From Bacteroidales bacterium UBA6340 (lineage in GTDB: Bacteria > Bacteroidota > Bacteroidia > Bacteroidales > Paludibacteraceae), in NCBI GenBank assembly GCA_002440265.1, contig DJSG01000058.1, positions 1 through 19,684 on the forward strand: a stretch of 19,684 nucleotides of DNA, read 5' to 3'. Positions 14,059 through 19,684 of the stretch are shown piece by piece. Under the pieces are notes generated by a model. It ran no database searches. It saw nothing but the letters and a program-made list of their open reading frames with translations, and was not told the origin of the DNA. How positions within the stretch are numbered: the stretch's first letter is position 1; each line of letters starts with the position of its first letter. Position numbers and translations under genes: made by a program.

Positions 14059-15393
14059 ATGTTTCAGAGAAAAGCCATTGAAGATTTACGCCTTTGGGCG
14101 GCATCCGAACACCGCAAACCCCTTGTGTTGCGCGGTGCAAGGCAGGTAGGGAAATCGACCCTTGTCAATGAGTTGTGGTGTGAGTTCGACGTGTTTATCC
14201 CGCTCAATCTGGAGCGCAAAGAGCATGCACGTCTTTTCGATTATGATATCGATGATACGGTGCGGCAGGTGTTTCTGCTGGCGCGTCGCCCGATGGACAG
14301 GAGCAAAAGAACCCTGCTTTTCATAGACGAGATACAGAACTCGCCCAATGCAGTGGCGTTGTTGCGTTATTTCTACGAGGACTATCCGTGGATACACGTC
14401 ATTGCTGCGGGGTCGCTGCTCTTGACCTTGCTGGAGCAGCACATCTCGTTCCCTGTCGGGCGGGTGCAGTATATGCGGCTCAATCCCTGTTCGTTTGCAG
14501 ACTTTCTGCAAGCGACAGGGAATGAGTTGCTGCGCAATGAGGTGGAGAGTCTGTCCGTCAATACAGCGTTGCACGATATGACAATGCGGCTTTTCTCAGA
14601 GTTTGCCTTGGTGGGCGGTATGCCCGAAGCCGTGGCACGCTATGCCGAGAACCGTGACATAGTGGCATTGCACGATGTGTATGACACTCTGCTCCGCAGT
14701 TACAGCGAGGACGTAGAAAAATATGCCAAAACGGAAACCATGAAGAATGTTATCCGCTTGCTGCTCAAAAGCGGCTGGACATACTCGACGGAGCAAATCA
14801 CATTGGGTAATTTTGCCGAGTCGAACTACAAGGCACGCGAGATGGGAGAGGCGTTGCGCACATTGGAACGAACCTATTTGCTGGAACTGACCTATCCCAT
14901 AACCACCTACGTACTGCCTGCCATACAAGAGCATCGCCGCAAGCCGAAACTCTTTTGGCTGGACGCAGGGCTTGTCAACTATGCGGCGAACATACAGCAA
15001 GAGGTGATGTTCTCGGACAACATCATGGATATATGGCGGGGCAAGTTGGCAGAACAGTTGGTGGCGCAGGAACTGCTGTCGGGCAAGACGGACGCTGACA
15101 CGCACCGCGACTTCTGGGTGCGCAACACGCCCAGTTCCACGGCGGAGTTGGATTTCGTGTATATGTACCGTGGAAAGGTGATACCCGTTGAGGTCAAAGC
15201 AGGGCATAATGCGCACCTCAAATCGTTGCAGATATTCATGGACGGCACCGACCATCATACCGCCGTACGTGTATGGGCGCAACCGATGCAGGTGGACGAG
15301 GTGCAGACACCGCAGGGCAAGCCGTTCCGTTTGCTCAGCGTGCCGTTCTACTATGTGCATATATTGGACAAGGTATTGGAGAAATATGCCTGA
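14059..15393 (+). CDS. AAA_14/DUF4143 ATPase
   Basis: The 444-residue protein has Walker A GARQVGKST at 26-34, Walker B TLLFIDEIQNSPNA at about 85-98 and sensor VIAAGSLL at about 114-121. FPVGRVQYMRLNPCSFADFL at about 131-150 is a hallmark of AAA_14/DUF4143 proteins. The C-terminal region contains ELDFVYMYRGKVIPVEVKAG, with D365, E378 and K380 in a PD-(D/E)xK-like arrangement. Cytoplasmic ATP binding is expected; the biological role of this large family is unsettled. It belongs to a different subfamily from the ATPase at 2750 (different sensor region, intact EVK). It has its own promoter, a 33-bp palindromic array upstream and a 23-bp tandem array downstream. Confidence 0.92.
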   Translation: MFQRKAIEDLRLWAASEHRKPLVLRGARQVGKSTLVNELWCEFDVFIPLNLERKEHARLFDYDIDDTVRQVFLLARRPMDRSKRTLLFIDEIQNSPNAVALLRYFYEDYPWIHVIAAGSLLLTLLEQHISFPVGRVQYMRLNPCSFADFLQATGNELLRNEVESLSVNTALHDMTMRLFSEFALVGGMPEAVARYAENRDIVALHDVYDTLLRSYSEDVEKYAKTETMKNVIRLLLKSGWTYSTEQITLGNFAESNYKAREMGEALRTLERTYLLELTYPITTYVLPAIQEHRRKPKLFWLDAGLVNYAANIQQEVMFSDNIMDIWRGKLAEQLVAQELLSGKTDADTHRDFWVRNTPSSTAELDFVYMYRGKVIPVEVKAGHNAHLKSLQIFMDGTDHHTAVRVWAQPMQVDEVQTPQGKPFRLLSVPFYYVHILDKVLEKYA

Positions 15394-15397
15394 CTTA

Positions 15398-15466
15398 CCG
15401 CAAAAGTACCGACTGAAACACCACAAAAATGCCGATTAAAATGCCGCAAAAATACCGATTGAACGG
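15398..15466 (+). repeat. Three 23-bp tandem repeats after the second ATPase
   Basis: Units 15398-15420, 15421-15443 and 15444-15466 share the pattern CC(G/A)CAAAA(G/A)T(A/G)CCGA(C/T)T. The array starts 5 bp after the stop codon. It is not strongly palindromic within a unit, unlike the arrays in front of the ATPase and Fic genes. Confidence 0.75.
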
Positions 15467-15517
15467 CATAACTTATTTGTTATTAGAATTTATCAAACCA
15501 ACTAAATCCAACGCATT

Positions 15518-15696
15518 AAGAAGAAATCAATCCTCACCATCGCCCTTGCAGTCCTTGCTCTTGCGGAACAGGTACCGGCTTTGGCTGCACGGCTGCTATC
15601 GACACTACCCCTGCCCGCAAAGTCCTCCGCAACGGACAAGTGCTTATCGAGCGTGGTGGCAAGACCTACACCCTCACCGGCGTGGAGGTGGAGTAA
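15518..15696 (+). pseudogene. Paralogue remnant: signal peptide joined out of frame to the C-terminal tail
   Basis: The leader (AACTAAATCCAACGCATT) matches that of the gene at 3994. The expected ATG reads AAG (15518-15520), followed by KKSILTIALAVLALA, a clear signal peptide. After about 55 bp the sequence jumps in another frame to TPARKVLRNGQVLIE and TYTLTGVEVE, then TAA at 15694-15696. The whole mature domain is deleted, the two ends are out of frame and the start is lost. It is a dead copy that keeps both conserved ends. Confidence 0.8.
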
Positions 15697-15752
15697 CAAA
15701 ACCGCTCACGCAGCGTAATGATTTTACTATCAGTATTTTGAAACAATAAAAG

Positions 15753-15784
15753 TTTGCGTATATCATCGGAATGTACTACCTTTG
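15753..15784 (+). promoter_or_regulatory. Bacteroidota-type promoter of the Fic gene
   Basis: TTTG (15753-15756) is separated by 20 bp from TACCTTTG (15777-15784), an exact fit to the -33/-7 consensus. The predicted transcription start falls within the tandem palindromes that follow. Confidence 0.78.
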
Positions 15785-15828
15785 CGGTCTGTTAGCCGCA
15801 AAATATGCGGCTTATTAACCGCATAAAC
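15783..15828 (+). promoter_or_regulatory. Two tandem 23-bp palindromic units in the Fic leader
   Basis: Unit 1 (15783-15805) contains TGCGG-8 nt-CCGCA. Unit 2 (15806-15828) contains TGCGG-8 nt-CCGCA with a different centre. The second overlaps the 20-bp inverted repeat at 15805-15824, which matches the Bro-N leader palindrome at one mismatch. As in the first ATPase gene, the units begin at the promoter -7 element, so the transcript would start with two hairpins or the DNA would bind a repressor. Confidence 0.65.
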
Positions 15829-15846
15829 AACAAAAAAGACAGAGCA

Positions 15847-16992
15847 ATGTACATCTACGAATCATCACAATGGCCTCATTTTACGTGGGACGAAGCGGCT
15901 GTTCGTCCTCTGCTGCTTGACATCAACCGTGCCATCGGTTTCCTGATAGGGCAGTTGGAGCATATCGGTTTCGACCACAGGCAGTTGGCTGCGGTGGACA
16001 CCTTCACGCGCGATGTGGTCAGTTCGTCGGAGATAGAGGGGGTGGTACTCAACAGCGACCAAGTGCGTTCGTCGGTGGCACGCAAGTTAGGCGTACAGAT
16101 TACCTCGGAGACAGAGCCTTCGCACTATGTGGACGGCATTGTGGAGATGATGTTGGATGCCACGATGCGCTACGGCGAACCGCTCACCGATGAACGGCTT
16201 TTCGGTTGGCACGCAGCGTTGTTCCCTGCCGGACATAGCGGCACCATGCCCATTGACGTAGCGCAGTACAGGCATGGTGGTATGGCAGTGGTGTCGGGTA
16301 TGTTCGGCAGAGAGAAAGAGCATTACCGTGCCCCCGAAGCGGAACAGGTGCCGCTGATGATGAAGGAGTTCCTGCAATGGTTCAATGCCCCGACCCCTGT
16401 GCACGACTATGTCAAGTCAGCCGTGGCGCACCTGTGGTTTGTGTGTATCCATCCTTTCGATGACGGCAACGGACGTATTGCCCGTGCCATATCGGATATG
16501 GCGTTGGCACAGGCGGACAACACGGCAAGGCGTTATTTCAGTATGTCGCGCCAAATCAATATGGAGAAGAAACGCTACTATACTGTCTTGGAACGTGCAC
16601 AGCACGGCAAAGGCGACATCACCGAGTGGGTGGTGTGGTACTTGGGCTGTATGTTGCGTGCCGTAGAGGCATCGGGACAGTTGGTGACTACCGTGCTGCA
16701 GAAAGCCATATTCTGGCAACGGCATACGGGCGTGGCACTCACAGAGCGGCAAACGGCAATGCTCAATGTCTATTTGGACGGCTATGAGGGCAAACTGACG
16801 GTGAAGAACTGGAGCCGTCTGGCAAAAGTCTCGCCCGACACGGCGGCACGCGACATACACGACCTTGTAGGGAAAGGATTGCTGTCTCCGCTCCCCAACC
16901 AAGCCCGCAACGTAGAGTACAGGATAGTATCCGTGTCCGCTGCAACGGACACAAAACAGCAAAATGTGTCCGCTACAAAGGACACGGAGTAA
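15847..16992 (+). CDS. Fic family protein with N-terminal DUF4172 domain (putative AMP-transferase)
   Basis: I chose the ATG at 15847 because MYIYESSQWPHFTWD is the usual DUF4172-Fic N-terminus; an in-frame ATG at 15805 lies inside the leader palindrome. The 381-residue protein carries an inhibitory-helix motif S60xxxE64G65 (in SSEIEGV) and the Fic active site HPFDDGNGRIAR at 202-213, with catalytic His202 intact. A winged-helix-like C-terminus (LTERQTAMLNVYLDG, LAKVSPDTAARDIHDLVGKG) follows. Fic enzymes transfer AMP from ATP to protein side chains; the E64 motif should hold the enzyme inactive until relieved. The target is unknown. The last 20 codons are encoded by two 33-bp palindromic repeats (VSAATDTKQQN, VSATKDTE), an unusual tail. 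It has its own promoter. Confidence 0.92.
   Translation: MYIYESSQWPHFTWDEAAVRPLLLDINRAIGFLIGQLEHIGFDHRQLAAVDTFTRDVVSSSEIEGVVLNSDQVRSSVARKLGVQITSETEPSHYVDGIVEMMLDATMRYGEPLTDERLFGWHAALFPAGHSGTMPIDVAQYRHGGMAVVSGMFGREKEHYRAPEAEQVPLMMKEFLQWFNAPTPVHDYVKSAVAHLWFVCIHPFDDGNGRIARAISDMALAQADNTARRYFSMSRQINMEKKRYYTVLERAQHGKGDITEWVVWYLGCMLRAVEASGQLVTTVLQKAIFWQRHTGVALTERQTAMLNVYLDGYEGKLTVKNWSRLAKVSPDTAARDIHDLVGKGLLSPLPNQARNVEYRIVSVSAATDTKQQNVSATKDTE
16933..16992 (+). repeat. 33-bp palindromic repeats forming the 3' end of the Fic gene
   Basis: A full unit (16933-16965) and a partial one (16966-16992) have the same GTGTCC...GGACAC palindrome and the same ACAAAACAGCAAAAT spacer as the array at 2623-2713. Because 33 bp is 11 codons, the repeat is translated in frame and includes the stop codon. 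Confidence 0.82.
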
Positions 16993-17035
16993 CCGCAAGA
17001 CGAACTGATTTTATCAAACTAAATCCTATACAACA

Positions 17036-18667
17036 ATGAGAAAGATTTTACATTCTCTCGCATTGGCAATAGTTGCCATTGCAGGCGCAAGCATACAGGC
17101 AAGCGCACAAGCCCCCGCAGGTGTACAAGCCGTTGACCTCGGTCTGCCGAGCGGCATCAGATGGGCTTCATGCAACATCGGTGCCACCGCACCCGAAGAC
17201 TACGGCAACTACTACGCTTGGGGCGAGACGGAAACCAAAGCCGACTACTCGTGGGCAACCTACATGTACGCCAATGGGGCGTATAACAAACTCACCAAGT
17301 ACTGCACCGATGCAAATTATGGCGACAACGGCTTCACCGACGGCAAGACGACCCTCGAACCCGCAGATGATGTCGCCCACGTGAACTGGGGCGGAGGATG
17401 GCGAATGCCTACTGCTGCAGAGGTGGACGAACTCAAAGATAATTGCACATGGACTTGGACAACACAGAGCGGCGTAAACGGCTACCGAGTAGCAAGTAAG
17501 ACGAACAGCAACTCCATCTTCATCCCCGTTGCGGGCTATCGCGCCGACGCGGACCTCAGCAGTGCCGGCTCCTGCGGCTATTACTGGTCTTCGTCGCTCG
17601 GCACGGACTGCCCGGACTATGCATGGGGCATCGGCTTCTACTCGGGCTACGTGGGCGGGAGCAGTTTCGGCCGCGACGGCGGTCAGCCTGTGCGCCCTGT
17701 GCAGGACAAACAGGAAGAAGAGGCAGAGTCTGCCTATGTAGCCAAGCCGTTCACGGTAGCCGAGGGCAAGCAAATCACCTTCGCCAAAGGCAACCTGCAA
17801 TACACCCAAAGCACGCAGACGTGGGCATTTGCGGAACAGCAGTATGATATGTTGGGTACGGACAATGTGGATGGCGGTACCGAGCAGACAGATACCAAAT
17901 TTGGCTATTATTACAAAGGCGGTACTGCTTTAGCCGATAAGATAGACTTGTTCGGTTGGAGCGGTAGTACCGGCAGTGCCAAGTGGGGCGTTAGTACATC
18001 CGCAGACGAGACGGATTACTCGGGCGACTTTGTGGATTGGGGCAAGAATACTATCGGCACGGACATTCCTGACACATGGCGTACATTGACAAAGGACGAA
18101 TGGGGTTACCTTCTATCCGGACGTACCAATGCCTATAACCTTGCAGGTGCGGCACGTATCAATCTCAATGCCGATGGCAGCAAGTATGTCAATGGTCTTG
18201 TTTTGCTCCCCGACAATTGGATATGCCCTGCGGGTGTAACGTTCAAGTCGGGTTTGGCAGGTACATATAGCGTTCAGGCGTATGCCGATTACCAGACTTT
18301 CACCTTTAGTGATTGGCAGTTGTTGGAGTCTGCGGGTGCTGTTTTTTTGCCTGCCTCGGGTAGCCGCTACGGGGCGTCTGTGTTCAGCGTGCAGTACTAC
18401 GGCTTTTACTGGTCTGCTACGCCTGCCGCCTCAGACGAAGCGTATTACATGAGTTTCAGTTCTTATTCATGTTTCTCGAAATATGGAAAAGGTAGTCTCT
18501 ACGGGTACGCAGTCCGCCTGGTGAAGAACTATTCCAACGTAAGCACAGACCTCTCTCACCCCTCTGCCGCAGATACCGCCCCTGCCTGCAAAGTCCTCCG
18601 CAACGGACAAGTGCTTATCGAGCGTGGTGGCAAGACCTACACCCTCACCGGCGTGGAGGTGAAATAA
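17036..18667 (+). CDS. Secreted A-B paralogue with candidate DGR variable region
   Basis: The 543-residue protein has a signal peptide (MRKILHSLALAIVAIAGASI, cleavage near ASAQ at about 22-25). Module A spans about 30-223 (VDLGLPSGIRWASCNIGATA, EDYGNYYAWGE, WGGGWRMPTAAEV, SNSIFIPVAGYR, GYYWSSSL, GGQPVRPVQ). A DKQEEE linker leads to module B (about 240-517: FTVAEGKQITFAKGNLQY, LFGWSGSTGSAKWG, FVDWGKN, GFYWSATP), then the canonical tail with one change (TAPACKVLRNGQ). The layout and much of the DNA match the gene at 878-2503, which marks them as sister copies separated by the accessory genes. Residues about 166-223 show the NNY pattern, while the module B block is mixed. Expected to be exported and surface-exposed. 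Confidence 0.88.
   Translation: MRKILHSLALAIVAIAGASIQASAQAPAGVQAVDLGLPSGIRWASCNIGATAPEDYGNYYAWGETETKADYSWATYMYANGAYNKLTKYCTDANYGDNGFTDGKTTLEPADDVAHVNWGGGWRMPTAAEVDELKDNCTWTWTTQSGVNGYRVASKTNSNSIFIPVAGYRADADLSSAGSCGYYWSSSLGTDCPDYAWGIGFYSGYVGGSSFGRDGGQPVRPVQDKQEEEAESAYVAKPFTVAEGKQITFAKGNLQYTQSTQTWAFAEQQYDMLGTDNVDGGTEQTDTKFGYYYKGGTALADKIDLFGWSGSTGSAKWGVSTSADETDYSGDFVDWGKNTIGTDIPDTWRTLTKDEWGYLLSGRTNAYNLAGAARINLNADGSKYVNGLVLLPDNWICPAGVTFKSGLAGTYSVQAYADYQTFTFSDWQLLESAGAVFLPASGSRYGASVFSVQYYGFYWSATPAASDEAYYMSFSSYSCFSKYGKGSLYGYAVRLVKNYSNVSTDLSHPSAADTAPACKVLRNGQVLIERGGKTYTLTGVEVK
17533..17704 (+). other. Candidate DGR variable region 5 (WSSSL type)
   Basis: Variable codons read GCC, GAC, AGC, AGT, TCC, TGC, then GGC, ACG, GAC, TGC, GAC, TAT, GGC, GGC, TAC, TAC, GGC, GGG, AGC, AGT, TTC, GGC, GAC and GGC, set between framework codons shared with the regions at 1381 and 7477. 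Almost all are NNY. No Lys, Glu or Met occurs. It is followed by a complete second domain. Confidence 0.7.
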
Positions 18668-18727
18668 GAGTCCGATGGGGCACCAAAACCTAATGGAAAC
18701 TATTGTGTATTGTCAAAGCAATCCATG

Positions 18728-18755
18728 GGTTAGAGGTTAGGGATTAGGGATTAGA
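18728..18755 (+). repeat. Four heptamer repeats
   Basis: GGTTAGA, GGTTAGG, GATTAGG, GATTAGA lie head to tail between the convergent genes ending at 18667 (+) and 18762 (-). It is a simple short tandem repeat in a spacer; no function is evident. Confidence 0.7.
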
Positions 18756-18761
18756 GTTCTT

Positions 18762-19322
18762 TTAACCTTTCAGTCTCCACAGCAGTCGCAGGAGGAGGGC
18801 GAAGAGGGCGAGACCGCCTGCCCAAGCCAACCATCGTACCGCCCGGGGGACATACCTCTCGGGCGGCAGTTGTATCTGCACCTCGCGGTCGCAAAAGACG
18901 GTATCGGTCTTTGTAACCACTCGGTCACGATACTCGGTGTGGTAGTGCGACCTCCCCAGTTCCAAGACCTCCCCTAACCCCTCCTTCGAGAGCACCCCAC
19001 TTCGCCCACGGGCTTGTGGGGACCCCGCAGGAGGGGGATTCCGATGTTCTGAGTTCTCCCCCCTAGAGGGGGGAGTTAGAGGGGGTCTTGTTGTTAGAGG
19101 AGGTCTTCCCACATACACCACTACGCTGTCTTTGATGAGGTGGTACGTGCTATCCTGCCATGCCCTTGCTGCCATCCTGTTTTCCGCTCTGCACTCTCCC
19201 CCTTTGAAGGGGGAGACGGAGGGGGTCCCTGAGGTCTGGGTTTTGCATCCGTTTAGGGCAAGGCACATCATACAGAGGAGCAGGAGCCTTGGGGTCAATG
19301 ATTTCCAGATAAATCGTTTCAT
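18762..19322 (-). CDS. Small lipoprotein with C-terminal membrane segment, repeat elements inserted in frame
   Basis: The N-terminus is a lipoprotein signal: basic start, hydrophobic PRLLLLCMMCLALNGC, with lipidation Cys26. The C-terminus has a YRDRVVTKTDTVFCDRE stretch and one membrane helix (RWLAWAGGLALFALLLRLL) before a basic end. This layout, downstream of DUF5675, resembles small envelope proteins of phage-derived Bacteroidota modules; I do not recognise a named family. Between them, two stretches are repeat-element DNA read as protein: TPSVSPFKGGE (from 19196-19233) and PPLTPPSRGEN to SKEGLGEVLELG (from 18965-19110). Its first 173 bp overlap the upstream gene in another frame. It may be functional with disordered inserts, or decaying. 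Confidence 0.6.
   Translation of the reverse strand: MKRFIWKSLTPRLLLLCMMCLALNGCKTQTSGTPSVSPFKGGECRAENRMAARAWQDSTYHLIKDSVVVYVGRPPLTTRPPLTPPSRGENSEHRNPPPAGSPQARGRSGVLSKEGLGEVLELGRSHYHTEYRDRVVTKTDTVFCDREVQIQLPPERYVPRAVRWLAWAGGLALFALLLRLLWRLKG
18965..19110. mobile_element. Terminal-inverted-repeat element, copy 5, inside the lipoprotein gene
   Basis: The plus strand shows GACCTCCCCTAACCCCTCC at one end and GGGGGGAGTTAGAGGGGGTC towards the other. The 44-bp hairpin module (CCCCAC...GTGGGG, 18995-19021) lies within one arm, as in copy 2. The element is read through in frame by the minus-strand gene without creating a stop. GGAGGTCTT near 19099-19107 may be a further half-arm. Confidence 0.65.
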
Positions 19323-19635
19323 GTCGTTGTTGGGCTTGTAAGAGGGTTTGTGTGAGTCGGTTTTCTATCTCGCGGTTGGGGAGGAGGATACACCCCGCGG
19401 AGTGCTCGGGTCGTGTGCCGACATGGAAACGGATTCCCGACCGCCCCGGTACGCTGTTCACTATCGGCAGCAGGCGGCGGAACTTAGGGGATATGGTCAC
19501 GCTGACGGTGTACCACAGTGCGAGTATCTCCACGCCTTTTCTTTCCAGCACCTTTGTCCATAGAACGCCGTCTATGTACAGTTCGCCGCGGATGGCGTTG
19601 CCCTGCGGCTGCTTGCGTATCAGTTTCAAAATCAT
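19150..19635 (-). CDS. DUF5675 family protein
   Basis: I chose the Met at 19635 (MILKLIRKQPQGN) because DUF5675 proteins begin in this way; an ATG at 19680 would add 15 residues with no family match. The core reads GELYIDGVLWTKVLE, TISPKFRRLLPIVNSVPG, then GIRFHVGTRPEHSAGCILL, with H71 and a GC pair at 81-82. The His...Gly-Cys pattern recalls L,D-transpeptidase-like folds, and DUF5675 proteins often lie in phage-like or lysis-type clusters; the activity is unproven. After HETIYLEII the C-terminus continues into a repeat fragment (LRLPLQRGRV) and ends GSKGMAG, longer than expected. The last 173 bp overlap the lipoprotein gene in another frame. Confidence 0.72.
   Translation of the reverse strand: MILKLIRKQPQGNAIRGELYIDGVLWTKVLERKGVEILALWYTVSVTISPKFRRLLPIVNSVPGRSGIRFHVGTRPEHSAGCILLPNREIENRLTQTLLQAQQRHETIYLEIIDPKAPAPLYDVPCPKRMQNPDLRDPLRLPLQRGRVQSGKQDGSKGMAG
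19196..19233. repeat. Half-arm fragment of the terminal-inverted-repeat element
   Basis: CTCCCCCTTTGAAGGGGGAG followed by ACGGAGGGGGTCC is one arm of the element with its internal palindrome. It lies in the overlap between the DUF5675 and lipoprotein genes and is translated in both frames. Confidence 0.6.
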
Positions 19636-19684
19636 AGTTTTCCGTATAAAAGATTGTCTGTATTCTCCATTAAATCCCATTAAA

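Noticed and set aside
15805..15846. Upstream start for the Fic protein
   Set aside because: The added residues come from the leader palindrome, and the DUF4172 N-terminus fits a start at 15847.
2750..16992. ATPase 1, ATPase 2 and Fic as one defence operon
   Set aside because: They are more than 10 kb apart or have separate promoters, with surface-protein genes and a pseudogene between them; only the palindromic arrays link them.
18762..19635. A complete prophage at the right end
   Set aside because: Only a DUF5675 gene and a small lipoprotein are visible. No integrase, capsid, tail or replication gene is present in the window, so only a loose resemblance to a lysis-type module is claimed.

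Overview
The window is a Bacteroidota chromosome segment, most likely from the order Bacteroidales. Four promoters fit the TTTG-N20-TAnnTTTG pattern typical of that phylum. Other pointers are signal peptides of the MKKxLLxLALAAIV type, AAA/DUF4143 ATPases, a DUF4172-Fic protein and a DUF5675 protein. I see no rRNA, tRNA, CRISPR array, integrase or transposase.

Most of the window (1-13868 and 17036-18667) is an expanded paralogous family of secreted proteins built from two modules. Module A is the Fibrobacter succinogenes major paralogous domain (Fib_succ_major). Module B is a related domain that begins with a GNLQYTQS motif. Both end in a shared FLPAAGYR...GYYWSS...SVRPV block. The architectures are: (…B) at 3-497; A-B at 878-2503; B-B at 3994-5739; A at 6977-7801; A at 7994-8815; B-A-InlB-like at 8943-10835; B at 10938-11972; B-A-InlB-like at 12021-13868; A-B at 17036-18667. 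Two decayed copies lie at 6764-6916 and 15518-15696. Almost all share a near-identical C-terminal tail (LRNGQVLIE...TLTGVEVK).

The main discovery is in the terminal block of five domains (186-348, 1381-1555, 7477-7648, 8513-8668, 17533-17704). There, variable codons sit between invariant ones and are almost all NNC or NNT. This is the footprint expected when AAC/AAT codons are scrambled by adenine-specific mutagenic retrohoming, as in a diversity-generating retroelement (DGR). Neither a reverse transcriptase nor a template repeat is in the window. The inference is a multi-target surface-protein repertoire served in trans.

Two repeat systems run through the region. The first is a roughly 110-170 bp element with G/C-rich terminal inverted repeats. 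It lies before or after the paralogues at 6835, 7810, 8821 and 10800, and fragments lie inside the lipoprotein gene at the right end. It has rewritten the 3' ends of several genes. The second is a set of short palindromic tandem arrays with 33-bp or 23-bp periods next to the accessory genes: AAA/DUF4143 ATPases at 2750 and 14059, and Fic at 15847. A single related palindrome precedes the truncated Bro-N gene at 553. About 1 kb at 5740-6763 has no convincing gene but holds an orphan promoter and a long hairpin. The right end carries a minus-strand pair, DUF5675 followed by an overlapping lipoprotein with a C-terminal membrane segment, which resembles a phage-derived lysis-type module.
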